Notes: generated from the letters alone by a model not told the origin. A stretch of DNA of 64,000 bases from Aliivibrio fischeri (GCA_038993745.2 CP160629.1:744001-808000), one strand, 5' to 3'; shown: positions 41,265 through 51,660, counted from the stretch's first letter. Program-made: numbers and translations.

Positions 41265-42509
41265 ATGAGCCTTTTAAATTTATTTGAAAAAGTTGAACAT
41301 CATTTTGAGCCTGGCGGTAAATATGAGAAGTGGTTTGCTTTATACGAAGCAACAGCAACACTTTTCTATACTCCTGGTACAGTAACAAAAGGTGGTTCAC
41401 ATGTTCGTGATAGCGTTGACTTAAAACGTATCATGATCATGGTATGGTTTGCGGTATTCCCAGCAATGTTCTGGGGTATGTACAACGCAGGTAACCAAGC
41501 AATTGTTGCTCTTGAACATATGTATTCAGGCGCTGAACTTGCAGCAGTTATTTCTGGCAACTGGCACTACTGGTTGACTGAAATGCTAGGTGGCACAGTA
41601 AGTGCTGATGCAGGTTGGGGCAGTAGCATGCTACTGGGTGCAACATACTTCTTACCAATCTACGCAACAGTGTTCCTTGTTGGTGGTTTCTGGGAAGTAT
41701 TGTTCTGTATGGTGCGTAAGCATGAAGTTAACGAAGGTTTCTTTGTAACTTCTATCCTTTTCGCATTGATCGTTCCACCAACACTTCCACTATGGCAAGC
41801 AGCGTTAGGTATTACTTTCGGTGTTGTTGTAGCGAAAGAAATCTTTGGTGGTACTGGTCGTAACTTCCTAAACCCTGCGCTAGCGGGTCGTGCATTCCTA
41901 TTCTTTGCATACCCAGCTCAAATTTCAGGTGATACAGTTTGGACTGCTGCTGATGGCTTCTCTGGTGCAACAGCACTTAGCCAATGGGCACAAGGCGGTC
42001 AAGGTGGCCTAGTAAATACAATTACTGGCGACACAATCACTTGGATGGACGCATTCATTGGTAATATCCCAGGTTCAATTGGTGAGGTTTCGACTCTTGC
42101 TCTGATCCTTGGTGGTCTAATGATCGTTTACATGCGTATTGCTTCATGGCGTATCATTGCTGGTGTAATGATCGGTATGGTTGCAGTGTCTACACTGTTT
42201 AACCTAATCGGTTCTGACACAAATGCAATGTTCAGCATGCCTTGGCACTGGCACCTAGTTCTTGGTGGTTTCGCGTTTGGTATGATCTTTATGGCAACAG
42301 ACCCAGTATCGGCTTCATTTACTAATAAAGGTAAGTGGTGGTACGGTATTTTAATTGGTGGTATGGCTGTAATGATCCGTGTAGTTAACCCTGCATACCC
42401 TGAAGGTATGATGTTAGCTATTCTATTTGCAAACTTGTTTGCTCCACTGTTTGATAACCTTGTAGTTGAAGGTAACGTGAAACGGAGACTAAAACGCTAT
42501 GGCAAGTAA
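41265..42509 (+). CDS. nqrB: Na+-NQR subunit B
   Basis: Integral membrane subunit carrying covalent FMN; 414 residues. The FMN-attachment threonine is in [10 protein letters not shown] at T236, the same number as in V. cholerae. About ten hydrophobic helices and the motif [17 protein letters not shown], which contributes to the quinone/riboflavin region. ATG 41265 is chosen over the adjacent TTG. Its 3' end overlaps nqrC by 11 bases. Confidence 0.97.
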   Translation: MSLLNLFEKVEHHFEPGGKYEKWFALYEATATLFYTPGTVTKGGSHVRDSVDLKRIMIMVWFAVFPAMFWGMYNAGNQAIVALEHMYSGAELAAVISGNWHYWLTEMLGGTVSADAGWGSSMLLGATYFLPIYATVFLVGGFWEVLFCMVRKHEVNEGFFVTSILFALIVPPTLPLWQAALGITFGVVVAKEIFGGTGRNFLNPALAGRAFLFFAYPAQISGDTVWTAADGFSGATALSQWAQGGQGGLVNTITGDTITWMDAFIGNIPGSIGEVSTLALILGGLMIVYMRIASWRIIAGVMIGMVAVSTLFNLIGSDTNAMFSMPWHWHLVLGGFAFGMIFMATDPVSASFTNKGKWWYGILIGGMAVMIRVVNPAYPEGMMLAILFANLFAPLFDNLVVEGNVKRRLKRYGK

Positions 42510-43266
42510 TAACGATAGCATTAAAAAGACTCTCGGTGTTGTTATTGGTTTGAGCCTAGTGTGTTCAATCATCGTATCAACGGCGGCAGTTGGTCTGCGT
42601 GATAAGCAAAAAGCAAACGCAGTTCTAGATAAGCAAAGCAAAATTGTTGAAGTTGCAGGTGTTACAGGTTCAGGTACTGTTCCTGAACTATTCGCTGCAA
42701 ACATCGAGCCTCGTCTTGTTGATTTCGCAACAGGTGAGTTCGTTGATGGTGACGCAGCTACTTACGATCAACGTAAAGCAGCTAAAGATCCAAAACAATC
42801 AATTAAGCTAACAGCTGAGCAAGATAAAGCAAAAATCATTCGTCGTGCAAACTTAGGTGTTGTTTACCTAGTTAAAGATGGCGACAAAGTGACTAAAATT
42901 ATCCTACCTGTTCACGGTACTGGATTATGGTCAATGATGTATGCGTTTGTTGCAGTTGAGACTGATGGTAACACTATTGCGGGTATCACTTACTACGACC
43001 AAGCGGAAACTCCGGGACTTGGTGGTGAAGTTGAAAACCCAACGTGGCGTGCACAATTCGTAGGTAAGAAACTGTTTGATGAAAATCATAAACCTGCAAT
43101 TAAGATCGTTAAAGGCGGTGCTCCAGCTGGTTCTGAGTACGGTGTAGATGGTCTTTCTGGCGCAACGCTAACAGGTAACGGTGTTCAACACACGTTTGAC
43201 TTCTGGTTAGGTAATGATGGCTTCGGTCCATTCCTTGCTAAAGTTCGTGATGGAGGTCTGAACTAA
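42499..43266 (+). CDS. nqrC: Na+-NQR subunit C
   Basis: Single N-terminal membrane helix plus a periplasmic domain with covalently attached FMN; 255 residues. The attachment site is [11 protein letters not shown] with T223, equivalent to T225 of V. cholerae. ApbE, encoded downstream, is the transferase that adds this FMN. The start overlaps nqrB by 11 bases and the end overlaps nqrD by one base. Confidence 0.97.
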   Translation: MASNNDSIKKTLGVVIGLSLVCSIIVSTAAVGLRDKQKANAVLDKQSKIVEVAGVTGSGTVPELFAANIEPRLVDFATGEFVDGDAATYDQRKAAKDPKQSIKLTAEQDKAKIIRRANLGVVYLVKDGDKVTKIILPVHGTGLWSMMYAFVAVETDGNTIAGITYYDQAETPGLGGEVENPTWRAQFVGKKLFDENHKPAIKIVKGGAPAGSEYGVDGLSGATLTGNGVQHTFDFWLGNDGFGPFLAKVRDGGLN

Positions 43267-43897
43267 TGGCTAGCGCAAAAGATATTAAAAAGAGCATTTT
43301 AGCGCCGGTGTTGGATAACAACCCTATCGCGCTACAAGTTCTTGGTGTTTGTTCAGCTCTAGCTGTAACAACTAAGCTTGAAACGGCTTTCGTTATGACT
43401 TTAGCGGTAATGTTTGTTACTGCTTTATCTAACTTATTCGTTTCGCTAATTCGTAACCACATGCCAAACAGCGTTCGTATCATCGTTCAGATGGCGATCA
43501 TTGCTTCTTTGGTAATCGTTGTTGACCAAGTATTGAAAGCATATCTATACGATATCTCTAAACAGCTTTCAGTATTCGTAAGCTTGATCATTACAAACTG
43601 TATCGTAATGGGTCGTGCGGAAGCGTTCGCAATGAAGTCTGCTCCATTCCATCGTTTATCGATGGTATTGGTAACGGTCTTGGTTATGGTTTTGTACTGA
43701 TGACAGTAGCATTTTTCCGTGAACTTCTTGGTTCTGGTAAGCTATTTGGTGTTGAAGTTCTTCCACTTGTTTCTAACGGTGGTTGGTACCAACCAAATGG
43801 TCTAATGCTTCTAGCACCATCAGCATTCTTCTTAATTGGTTTTATGATCTGGGCTATCCGTATCCTTAAACCAGAACAAGTAGAAGCGAAGGAGTAA
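43266..43897 (+). pseudogene. nqrD: Na+-NQR subunit D, interrupted by a one-base frameshift
   Basis: Membrane subunit NqrD, normally 210 residues. The first frame (43266-43700) reads normally to AFAMKSAPF, then becomes [16 protein letters not shown] and stops. A second frame starts at an ATG overlapping that stop (TGATG) and continues [22 protein letters not shown] to 43897. Adding one C to the CC at 43649-43650 gives [27 protein letters not shown] and exactly 210 residues. If real, the lesion would destroy Na+-NQR in an organism expected to rely on it; an error in the sequence is therefore quite possible. Confidence 0.9.
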
Positions 43898-43904
43898 GGT
43901 CGAA

Positions 43905-44501
43905 ATGGAACATTATATTAGTTTACTTGTTAAATCGATCTTCATCGAAAACATGGCGCTTTCATTTTTCCTAGGTATGTGTACGTTCTTAGCTGTATCT
44001 AAGAAAGTAAAAACATCGTTTGGTCTTGGTGTTGCGGTAGTTGTTGTTTTAACAATCGCTGTACCTGTGAACAACCTTGTTTATACGTACCTACTAAAAG
44101 AAAATGCGTTAGTTGCGGGTGTTGATTTAACATTCCTTAGCTTTATTACTTTTATCGGTGTAATTGCAGCACTAGTACAAATCCTAGAAATGATCTTAGA
44201 TCGCTTCTTCCCACCTTTGTACAATGCTCTAGGTATCTTCCTTCCGTTAATCACAGTTAACTGTGCTATTTTCGGTGGTGTATCTTTCATGGTTCAACGT
44301 GACTATAACTTTGCTGAATCTGTAGTATACGGTTTCGGTTCAGGTATTGGTTGGATGTTGGCTATCGTAGCGCTTGCTGGTATTCGTGAAAAAATGAAGT
44401 ACTCTGATGTACCTCCTGGTCTTCGTGGCCTTGGTATTACTTTCATTACAGTAGGTTTAATGGCGTTAGGCTTTATGTCTTTCTCTGGTGTTCAACTGTA
44501 G
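43905..44501 (+). CDS. nqrE: Na+-NQR subunit E
   Basis: Membrane subunit related to NqrD with inverted topology; together they hold an iron centre in the membrane. 198 residues, six hydrophobic helices. The N-terminal cysteine in [15 protein letters not shown] and the internal [13 protein letters not shown], both conserved in the family, are present. Starts seven bases after nqrD. Confidence 0.96.
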   Translation: MEHYISLLVKSIFIENMALSFFLGMCTFLAVSKKVKTSFGLGVAVVVVLTIAVPVNNLVYTYLLKENALVAGVDLTFLSFITFIGVIAALVQILEMILDRFFPPLYNALGIFLPLITVNCAIFGGVSFMVQRDYNFAESVVYGFGSGIGWMLAIVALAGIREKMKYSDVPPGLRGLGITFITVGLMALGFMSFSGVQL

Positions 44502-44530
44502 GGTAAGCACCCAATAATAAGGAATAACAA

Positions 44531-45757
44531 ATGCAAAGCATTATTCTTGGTGTAGCGATGTTTACCATTATTGTATTGGCTTTAGTATTAGTGATCTTAT
44601 TCGCTAAATCTAAGTTAGTACCATCAGGTGACATTACTATCTCTGTAAATGGCGATGCTGATAAAGCAATCATTACTCAACCAGGTGGTAAATTACTTAG
44701 TGCTCTTGGTAGCGCTGGTATTTTCGTATCATCTGCTTGTGGTGGTGGCGGCTCTTGTGGTCAGTGTCGTGTGAAAGTGAAATCTGGTGGTGGTGATATT
44801 CTACCTACAGAGCTTGATCACATTTCAAAAGGTGAGGCTCGCGAAGGTGAGCGCCTAGCATGTCAAGTTTCAATGAAAACTGACATGGAAATTGAACTTC
44901 CGGAAGAAATCTTTGGTGTTAAAAAGTGGGAATGTACTGTTATTTCTAATAACAATGAAGCTACTTTCATCAAAGAATTAGCGCTTGCTATTCCTGAAGG
45001 TGAAGAAGTTCCATTCCGTGCTGGTGGTTATATTCAGATTGAAGCTGAACCACACCACATTAAATATTCGGATTTTGATATTCCTGAAGAATATCGTGGT
45101 GACTGGGATAAGTTTAACTTGTTCCGTTACGAGTCAATCGTTAATGAACATTCAATCCGTGCTTACTCTATGGCTTCATACCCAGAAGAGAAAGGCATTA
45201 TTAAACTGAACGTTCGTATCGCGACTCCGCCGCCAAATAATCCTGATGTTCCGCCTGGTGTAATGTCTTCTTATATTTGGTCACTTAAGCCTGGTGATAA
45301 ATGTACTATTTCTGGTCCATTTGGTGAGTTCTTCGCTAAAGATACTGACAATGAAATGGTATTCATCGGTGGTGGTGCAGGTATGGCGCCAATGCGTTCT
45401 CATATCTTTGACCAATTATTACGTCTTAAGTCTAAGCGTAAGATGTCTTACTGGTATGGTGCACGTTCTAAGCGTGAAATGTTCTATGTTGAAGATTTCG
45501 ATGGCCTAGCGGCTGATAACGAAAACTTCGTATGGCACTGTGCACTTTCTGATCCAATGCCAGAAGATAACTGGGATGGTTACACAGGCTTTATCCACAA
45601 TGTTCTTTATGAAAACTACTTACGTGATCATGAAGCACCTGAAGATTGTGAATACTACATGTGTGGTCCACCAATGATGAACGCTGCTGTTATCGGCATG
45701 TTGAAAGATCTTGGTGTTGAAGATGAAAACATCTTACTAGATGACTTCGGTGGTTAA
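44531..45757 (+). CDS. nqrF: Na+-NQR subunit F (NADH-oxidising)
   Basis: Entry subunit taking electrons from NADH through FAD and a [2Fe-2S] centre; 408 residues. Structure: N-terminal membrane helix (about 5-25), ferredoxin domain with cysteines C70, C76, C79 and C111, then FAD-binding RAYSMASYP and an NAD-binding domain [14 protein letters not shown] with a C-terminal CGPPMMN. The gene is followed by a strong terminator. Confidence 0.97.
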   Translation: MQSIILGVAMFTIIVLALVLVILFAKSKLVPSGDITISVNGDADKAIITQPGGKLLSALGSAGIFVSSACGGGGSCGQCRVKVKSGGGDILPTELDHISKGEAREGERLACQVSMKTDMEIELPEEIFGVKKWECTVISNNNEATFIKELALAIPEGEEVPFRAGGYIQIEAEPHHIKYSDFDIPEEYRGDWDKFNLFRYESIVNEHSIRAYSMASYPEEKGIIKLNVRIATPPPNNPDVPPGVMSSYIWSLKPGDKCTISGPFGEFFAKDTDNEMVFIGGGAGMAPMRSHIFDQLLRLKSKRKMSYWYGARSKREMFYVEDFDGLAADNENFVWHCALSDPMPEDNWDGYTGFIHNVLYENYLRDHEAPEDCEYYMCGPPMMNAAVIGMLKDLGVEDENILLDDFGG

Positions 45758-45778
45758 TCTATCGAAGTAAGAAATATT

Positions 45779-45808
45779 GGCTGACTCAGTACTGAGTCAG
45801 CCTTTTTT
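45779..45808 (+). terminator. Intrinsic terminator after nqrF
   Basis: Perfect 24-bp palindrome (45779-45802) with arms GGCTGACTCA / TGAGTCAGCC around GTAC, then TTTTTT. Confidence 0.92.
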
Positions 45809-45914
45809 CGTATTTATGGTCCGTATTTAACCTGACAAAGTACAGGGTTATAGGTTTAGTAAACAAACTTAAATTTATATTCCTGTGTATTGTTTGTATT
45901 TAAAGGAGTTGGCA

Positions 45915-46949
45915 GTGTTTGTCAGTTTTACTCAGTTAATTCATAAAGCAAAACTTATTTTATTACCTTGTTTTGCCCTTATTTTACTTGCTGGTTGTGG
46001 TGAACAGCGTGAGCAAGTCTATCTGAATGGTCCTACGATGGGGACAAGCTATAATATTAAATATATAAGCAAAGATGGACTGCCTAAATCTGAAGACGTT
46101 CATGCGGAGATAGATAAGCGATTAGAGCTTGTTAATGACCAAATGTCGACATATAGAAAAGATTCAGAGTTGAGTCGATTTAACCAAAGTAAAGAACTGA
46201 CTCCATTTACAGTATCAAAAGATACGGCAACCGTTATTAAAGAAGCTATTAGATTGAATAAGGTTACTTTAGGAGCGCTTGATGTAACTGTTGGCCCTCT
46301 TGTTAATCTATGGGGATTTGGACCAGAAGCTCGACCAGAAGTCGTTCCTACTGATGAAGAATTAAATGCGCGACGTAAAATTGTTGGCATTCAGCATTTA
46401 GAAGCAACAGAAACTACAGTTACAAAAGATATCCCTGAGCTATATGTTGATTTATCAACGATCGCTAAAGGTTGGGGTGTTGACGTTGTTGCTAATTACC
46501 TAGAAGAGCTTGGCATCACTGATTACATGGTTGAAGTCGGTGGTGAGATGCGAGTGAAAGGTAAAAATAAAGAAAATGTTGCTTGGCGTATTGCAATTGA
46601 AAAACCATCAGTTGATGAGCGTGCGATTCAAGAGATTATAGAACCGGGTCATCATGCAGTAGCGACATCTGGTGATTACCGTATATACTTTGAGAAAGAG
46701 GGTATCCGTTACTCTCATATTATTAACCCAATTACAGGTTACCCTATTTCAAATAAGGTAGTATCTGTAACGGTACTCGATAAATCATCAATGACGGCCG
46801 ATGGACTTGCTACGGGTTTAATGCTTCTTGGTGAAGAGCAAGGTATAGAGGTTGCTAATAAACACAATATTCCTGTTTTCATGATAGTGAAAACGAAAGA
46901 TGGCTTTAAAGAGATAGCATCTGAAGCCTTTAAGCCTTTTTTGAAGTAA
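45915..46949 (+). CDS. apbE: FAD:protein FMN transferase ApbE
   Basis: Lipoprotein enzyme that transfers FMN from FAD to threonines of NqrB and NqrC on the periplasmic side. The GTG at 45915 follows AAGGAG with a six-base spacer, giving MFVSFTQLIHKAKLILLPCFALILLAGC with the lipidated cysteine at residue 28. Family motifs are GPTMGTSYNIKY, the Mg/FAD-site VDLSTIAKGWGVD and YSHIINPITGYPI. Placed right after the nqr operon; it starts an apbE-nqrM unit. Confidence 0.95.
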   Translation: MFVSFTQLIHKAKLILLPCFALILLAGCGEQREQVYLNGPTMGTSYNIKYISKDGLPKSEDVHAEIDKRLELVNDQMSTYRKDSELSRFNQSKELTPFTVSKDTATVIKEAIRLNKVTLGALDVTVGPLVNLWGFGPEARPEVVPTDEELNARRKIVGIQHLEATETTVTKDIPELYVDLSTIAKGWGVDVVANYLEELGITDYMVEVGGEMRVKGKNKENVAWRIAIEKPSVDERAIQEIIEPGHHAVATSGDYRIYFEKEGIRYSHIINPITGYPISNKVVSVTVLDKSSMTADGLATGLMLLGEEQGIEVANKHNIPVFMIVKTKDGFKEIASEAFKPFLK

Positions 46950-46960
46950 GTGAGTAAATA

Positions 46961-47194
46961 ATGAATACATTTCTGATTACATTTTTTGTTTTCTTAGCGG
47001 TGATTGCTGCAATGGCTATTGGTTACATCATTCAGCGTAAAGTTGTAAAAGGTAGCTGTGGTGGTCTTGGTGCCGTAGGTATTGATAAAGTTTGTAATTG
47101 CCCTGAACCATGCGATGCCCGTAAAAAGCGTGAAGCTAAAGCGGCACTTAGAGCTGAAAAATTAGCAGCATGGGAAAAAGACCGTATCGCATAG
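46961..47194 (+). CDS. nqrM: Na+-NQR maturation protein NqrM
   Basis: 77-residue protein (DUF539) required for Na+-NQR assembly and thought to deliver iron to the NqrD/NqrE centre. One N-terminal membrane helix (about residues 3-23) followed by four cysteines in VKGSCGGLGAVGIDKVCNCPEPCD and a charged tail. Lies 11 bases after apbE. Context and cysteine pattern make the call firm. Confidence 0.93.
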   Translation: MNTFLITFFVFLAVIAAMAIGYIIQRKVVKGSCGGLGAVGIDKVCNCPEPCDARKKREAKAALRAEKLAAWEKDRIA

Positions 47195-47218
47195 TTAATA
47201 CCTCATAATTCCATTTTT

Positions 47219-47248
47219 AAACAGCACCTATTATTGGTGCTGTTTTTA
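47219..47248 (+). terminator. Intrinsic terminator after nqrM
   Basis: Stem AAACAGCACC / GGTGCTGTTT with a seven-base loop and a T-run. Ends the apbE-nqrM transcript just ahead of dinB. Confidence 0.88.
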
Positions 47249-47281
47249 TTTGAATAAAAAATGGTTCAAAGTTATTATTAA

Positions 47282-47297
47282 CTGTGTTTTTATACAG
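47282..47297. promoter_or_regulatory. LexA (SOS) box upstream of dinB
   Basis: CTGTGTTTTTATACAG fits the LexA consensus CTG-N10-CAG with the AT-rich centre and inner T/A pairs. It ends 9 bases before the dinB ATG and overlaps a plausible -10 (TTTTAT) whose -35 would be TTCAAA at 47265-47270. LexA would block both. Confidence 0.85.
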
Positions 47298-47306
47298 TTA
47301 ATTTTT

Positions 47307-48404
47307 ATGAGTATCGACCACCTATCACCTTCTTCGAAGCAAGCAACTAGAAATCAAAAGATTATTCATATTGATATGGATTGCTTCTATGCGGCTGTTG
47401 AAATGCGAGATAATCCCAGTTTACGCAATGTACCTTTGGCGGTTGGGGGGCATGAACGTCAACGAGGAGTACTAAGTACTTGTAATTATGAAGCTAGGAA
47501 GTTTGGTGTTCGTTCTGCTATGCCAACAGGTAAAGCATTAAAATTATGCCCAAATCTCGTTGTGGTACCGGGCCGAATGCAAGTTTATAAAGAAGTATCC
47601 CACCATATTCATCGTATATTTCGACGATATACCGATAAAATTGAACCCCTCTCATTAGATGAAGCGTATTTGGATGTTAGTGATTGCTCACTTTTACATG
47701 GTTCTGCAACATTAATTGCAGAGCAAATCAGAAAAGATATTTTTAATGAGCTTCAGCTTACCGCTTCTGCTGGAATCGCCCCACTTAAATTCTTAGCTAA
47801 AATTGCATCAGATCTTAATAAACCAAATGGACAGTATGTTATTACTCCTGATTCCATGATGAACGAAATTAAGGGGTTGCCTCTAGAGAAAATTCCTGGA
47901 GTAGGAAAAGTGAGTTTGGAACGTCTTCATCAATTTGGGCTGTATACTTGTGAAGATATACAAAAGAGTGATCAAAGAGATTTATTACTGAAATTTGGGA
48001 AGATGGGAGCGTCATTGTGGAAAAGATCTCATGGTATTGATGAAAGAGAGGTTGTCACTGAACGAAACCGAAAATCTGTGGGAGTAGAGCGGACATTTAC
48101 ACATAATATCAGTAGTTTTAATGAATGTTGGGATGTTATCGAAAATAGGTTATTTCCTGAGTTAGAAAAAAGGTTATTAAAAGCGAATGGTTCAACTTTT
48201 ATTGCCAAGCAAGGGATTAAAATTAAGTTTGCTGACTTTCAACAAACGACAATTGAACATGTACATCATAACTTAACGCTACCATTTTTTAAGGAGCTGT
48301 TAGAAGAGGTGTTAGAAAGGCAAAAGGGAAGAGAGATTCGTTTAATTGGATTAAGTGTTACGCTCAAAGAGAAAGAGTATTTTCAACAATTACAACTCAT
48401 TTAA
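47307..48404 (+). CDS. dinB: DNA polymerase IV (Y-family translesion polymerase)
   Basis: Error-prone lesion-bypass polymerase induced in the SOS response; 365 residues from ATG 47307 (MSIDHLSPSSKQATRNQKIIHIDMDCFYAAVEMRDN). The catalytic acids are in HIDMDCFYAA and the SLDEAYLDV motif; the helix-hairpin-helix region reads IPGVGKVSLERL. An in-frame extension upstream would translate the LexA box and is rejected. The Shine-Dalgarno is weak and the leader very short, so translation may be inefficient. Near-certain call. Confidence 0.95.
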   Translation: MSIDHLSPSSKQATRNQKIIHIDMDCFYAAVEMRDNPSLRNVPLAVGGHERQRGVLSTCNYEARKFGVRSAMPTGKALKLCPNLVVVPGRMQVYKEVSHHIHRIFRRYTDKIEPLSLDEAYLDVSDCSLLHGSATLIAEQIRKDIFNELQLTASAGIAPLKFLAKIASDLNKPNGQYVITPDSMMNEIKGLPLEKIPGVGKVSLERLHQFGLYTCEDIQKSDQRDLLLKFGKMGASLWKRSHGIDEREVVTERNRKSVGVERTFTHNISSFNECWDVIENRLFPELEKRLLKANGSTFIAKQGIKIKFADFQQTTIEHVHHNLTLPFFKELLEEVLERQKGREIRLIGLSVTLKEKEYFQQLQLI

Positions 48405-48593
48405 TGATGAATAATATAATTTAGCGTTTCAATATTGAGATTTTAGTATAAATTTTATTTAAATTTATTGATTTTTGATTAAAGATAAAACAGTTGATTC
48501 TTATTTGCACTGTTTCTGTAGAGGTTAAAAAAACGACGATATATAATTCCCTTTCGAGTTTTCGAAATAATTATTATATAAAAACGGTTGTTT

Positions 48594-49805
48594 ATGAAGT
48601 TTACTAAATGTGCATTAGCGTTAAGTTTGGCATTACCAAGTATCGCTAATTCCGCTCCACTTCTTTCTTTAGATACATTAACAAATCAAGAAAAAATTCA
48701 ACAAACTAACGCATGGTTAGAGATCGATACCCAAGCTTTCCAACATAATATTGATACTTTAAGAGCATCATTAGAGCAAGACACAAAAGTGTGCGCCATA
48801 ATGAAAGCGGATGCTTATGGTAATGGTATTGAAGGTTTAATGGCCTCAGTTATTGAGCGCAATGTTGAATGTATTGGTATCACAAGTAATGAAGAAGCTC
48901 GTATTGTGCGTGCTAAAGGTTTTGTCGGCGAACTAATGCGCGTTCGTGCGGCATCACCGAATGAAATTGAATCTGGTTTACAATATAAAATTGAAGAGTT
49001 AATTGGTTCGAGTGAACAAGCTAATATTATTGCGAAATTAGCAAAACAGAACAACACGATTATTCCTGTGCATCTGGCTTTGAATGCTGGTGGTATGGGT
49101 CGCAATGGTTTGGATTTATCACAACCTCAGGGTAAGAAAGAAGCATTAAACATTGCCTTTAATGGACATGTGAACATTGTTGGCATTATGACCCACTTCC
49201 CAAATGAATCTGTCGATGAAATCCGCACTAAATTAGACCTTTTTAAACAAGAGAGCCAATGGTTAATTGATGAAGCACAATTAAACCGTGATGATATTAC
49301 ACTGCATGTTGCAAATTCATACACCACAATCAATCTACCTGAAGCACACTTAGATATGGTTCGTCCTGGTGGTCTTCTTTATGGTGATATGCCAAATAAT
49401 CCTGAATACAAACGCATTGTTCAATTCAAAACATCTGTGGCTTCTTTAAACTATTTACCAAAAGGGAGTACTATTGGTTATAGCAGTACTTATGTGCTAG
49501 GGCGCGATTCTATTTTAGCTAATTTACCATTAGGTTATTCTGATGGTTACGTTCGCTCTATTGGTAATAATGGTTACGTACTGATTAATGGCCAAAAAGC
49601 GAATGTTGTTGGTGTAACATCAATGAATACCACAATGGTAGATGTCACTGATATTAAAAATGTACAGCCTGGAGATGAGGTTGTATTATTTGGTAAGCAA
49701 AATGAATTCACTATTGAAGCAAAAGAAATGGAAGCTTTCAGTAGTCGTAGCATGCCAGAGCTTTATGTTATTTGGGGTTCTACAAATCCTAAGATCTACA
49801 AATAG
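48594..49805 (+). CDS. bsrV: Periplasmic broad-spectrum amino-acid racemase (BsrV-like)
   Basis: PLP racemase of the alanine-racemase fold with a signal peptide (MKFTKCALALSLALPSIANS, cleavage after A). About 403 residues from ATG 48594. The PLP lysine is in CAIMKADAYGNG and the catalytic tyrosine region in STIGYSSTYV. In V. cholerae BsrV makes non-canonical D-amino acids (D-Met, D-Leu) that are released and edit peptidoglycan in stationary phase. The signal peptide and Asn/Gly-rich NAGGMGRNG region separate it from cytoplasmic Alr. Single-gene unit; the 189-bp upstream gap holds no other gene. Confidence 0.88.
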   Translation: MKFTKCALALSLALPSIANSAPLLSLDTLTNQEKIQQTNAWLEIDTQAFQHNIDTLRASLEQDTKVCAIMKADAYGNGIEGLMASVIERNVECIGITSNEEARIVRAKGFVGELMRVRAASPNEIESGLQYKIEELIGSSEQANIIAKLAKQNNTIIPVHLALNAGGMGRNGLDLSQPQGKKEALNIAFNGHVNIVGIMTHFPNESVDEIRTKLDLFKQESQWLIDEAQLNRDDITLHVANSYTTINLPEAHLDMVRPGGLLYGDMPNNPEYKRIVQFKTSVASLNYLPKGSTIGYSSTYVLGRDSILANLPLGYSDGYVRSIGNNGYVLINGQKANVVGVTSMNTTMVDVTDIKNVQPGDEVVLFGKQNEFTIEAKEMEAFSSRSMPELYVIWGSTNPKIYK

Positions 49806-49870
49806 ACGTCGGGTTGCACCAATTTAAGTAAGAATAATTAGGTACTTATTTAAATTATAATTGCGTAAAT

Positions 49871-49902
49871 AAAAAACGGTCAGCATGTGCTGACCGTTTA
49901 TT
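49871..49902. terminator. Bidirectional terminator between racemase and pepD
   Basis: Stem AAACGGTCAGCA / TGCTGACCGTTT around TG, preceded by AAAAAA. The minus strand has a full T-run for pepD; the plus-strand tail (ATTGTTTAG) is weaker. Confidence 0.85.
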
Positions 49903-49918
49903 GTTTAGTTAGATAGCA

Positions 49919-51373
49919 TTATTTTTTAGGAATATTTTCTAAAATAGCCACCATTTGTTCCCAGTATAAAGCAACAGTATCAATTTTCACTTTCTCATCA
50001 GGAGAGTGAGGGAACTTAATAGTTGGGCCAAATGAAATCATATCCATTTCTGGATAAGGTTTCTTAAATAACCCACACTCAAGACCTGCATGAATTACCA
50101 TGATATTTGGTTTATTGCCGTAGATACCTTCATATACATCACGGAAAACGTGCATTATTTCTGAATCTGCATCAGGCTTCCAACCAGGGTAAGTGCCTGA
50201 GAAAGTGACTTGAGCGCCAGCTAGCTCAGCGACAGATGACAGCATACCTTCAACCATGCTACGGCCTGAATCCATTAATGAACGGATAAGACATAGAATA
50301 GTAATGCTATTTTCGTCAGTGGTGATCACACCAACATTTAATGATGTCTCAACTACACCTTCGATATCATCGCTCATGCGAATTACACCGTTTGGACATG
50401 CATTTAGTGTCGCAATAAAACGAGATTGAGTGATCTTTGTTAGTACTTGTTCTGCAGATGCTGTTTCGTTAAAGCTAACGATATCTGTTTCTACTTTGCC
50501 TAATTCATCTTTTAATAGGTTTGTATAGAAAGTAAATAATTCGGCTAACTTAGCTTCATTTTCGGCAGGAACTGCAATAGTAGCAAAAGCTTCACGTGGA
50601 ATTGCATTACGTAGACTACCGCCACGGAATTCAACAAGGCGTAAATCAAGCTCTTGTGCGTGACCAGCTAAAAAACGACCTAGTAGTTTGTTTGCGTTCC
50701 CACGGCCAGTATGAATATCACAACCTGAATGACCACCTTTTAAGCCTTTTAGTGTGATTTGTCGAGTGATGTAACCAGAAGGAAGAGCTTCACGTTCAAT
50801 GTCTAATTTGATAGCACCATCGGCACCACCAGCACAACCCATGTAAACTTCGCCTTCTTGCTCTGAATCTGTGTTTAAAAGGATATCACCTTCTAACCAT
50901 CCAGCTTCCAGACCAAAAGCTCCTGTCATACCTGCTTCTTCATCGATAGTTAATAATACTTCTAGAGGGCCGTGTTTTAGCTCTTTTGATGCTAACACTG
51001 CAAGACAAGATGCCATACCCATGCCGTTATCAGCACCAAGCGTCGTTCCTTTTGCCGTTACCCACTCACCATCAATGTATGGTTGAATTGGATCTTTAGT
51101 GAAGTCGTGCTCTGTATCTTCATTTTTTTGTGGAACCATATCGATATGAGCTTGTAGAACTACGCCTTTGCGATCTTCCATGCCTGGTGTTGCTGGCTTT
51201 TTAATAAAAACGTTACCAGTAGGATCACGGCGCACATCTAGACCTTCAGTTGTTGCCCATTCAATAATGTATTGAGCCAATGCTTCTTCATGTTTTGAAG
51301 GGTGAGGAATAGAACAGATTTTGTCAAAAAATTGCCAAAGAGGTTGAGGGGTTAGTTGACTGATCTCAGACAC
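49919..51373 (-). CDS. pepD: Aminoacyl-histidine dipeptidase (PepD, M20 family)
   Basis: Cytoplasmic zinc dipeptidase (carnosinase-like) with broad Xaa-His specificity; 484 residues. Metal and catalytic motifs: VVLQAHIDMVPQ, GTTLGADNGMGMA and LLTIDEEAGMTGAFGLE. The first contributes the His and Asp, the second a bridging Asp, the third the catalytic Glu pair. C-terminal IHAGLECG carries another ligand region. RBS AAGGAGAATC upstream. Its upstream side is the 830-bp regulatory interval. Confidence 0.95.
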   Translation of the reverse strand: MSEISQLTPQPLWQFFDKICSIPHPSKHEEALAQYIIEWATTEGLDVRRDPTGNVFIKKPATPGMEDRKGVVLQAHIDMVPQKNEDTEHDFTKDPIQPYIDGEWVTAKGTTLGADNGMGMASCLAVLASKELKHGPLEVLLTIDEEAGMTGAFGLEAGWLEGDILLNTDSEQEGEVYMGCAGGADGAIKLDIEREALPSGYITRQITLKGLKGGHSGCDIHTGRGNANKLLGRFLAGHAQELDLRLVEFRGGSLRNAIPREAFATIAVPAENEAKLAELFTFYTNLLKDELGKVETDIVSFNETASAEQVLTKITQSRFIATLNACPNGVIRMSDDIEGVVETSLNVGVITTDENSITILCLIRSLMDSGRSMVEGMLSSVAELAGAQVTFSGTYPGWKPDADSEIMHVFRDVYEGIYGNKPNIMVIHAGLECGLFKKPYPEMDMISFGPTIKFPHSPDEKVKIDTVALYWEQMVAILENIPKK

Positions 51374-51545
51374 AAGATTCTCCTTTATGAAAACGGTTTT
51401 TACTTATTAATGCTCTAATTATTTGAGTCATTGTTTGTTAATACAATTCAGTATACCTCTGAATCTAGCGAATTACTCTGTTTGATATTCTAAATGGAAA
51501 AACAATTTAAAATGATGAAATGACAGACGATTAAATGAGCAGTAT

Positions 51546-51561
51546 TCGCAAACGGTTTCGT
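51546..51561. promoter_or_regulatory. PurR-type operator in the pepD / leader RNA interval
   Basis: TCGCAAACGGTTTCGT matches the PurR box ACGCAAACGKTTNCGT at all but the first base. A TATAGT at 51581-51586 would have its -35 (TCGTAA, 51558-51563) overlapping the box, so PurR binding would block transcription into the leader region. The link to PurR is inferred. Confidence 0.65.
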
Positions 51562-51632
51562 AATAAAATTACACCATTAGTATAGTCAATAAGCTATTTT
51601 CTGTTTTTTATGTGAGGTTCGTCATGTTTTTG

Positions 51633-51660
51633 TTGTAATTTAATTTCCTGATGGTATAGT
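51633..51660 (+). promoter_or_regulatory. Candidate promoter for the leader RNA
   Basis: TTGTAA (51633-51638), 16 bases, TATAGT (51655-51660). Transcription would start about seven bases later, at the 5' edge of the foldable region. A second TATAGT at 51581-51586 is an alternative. Confidence 0.5.

Noticed and set aside
47250..47306. N-terminal extension of DinB
   Set aside because: It would place the LexA box inside coding sequence; the conserved family start lies downstream of the box.
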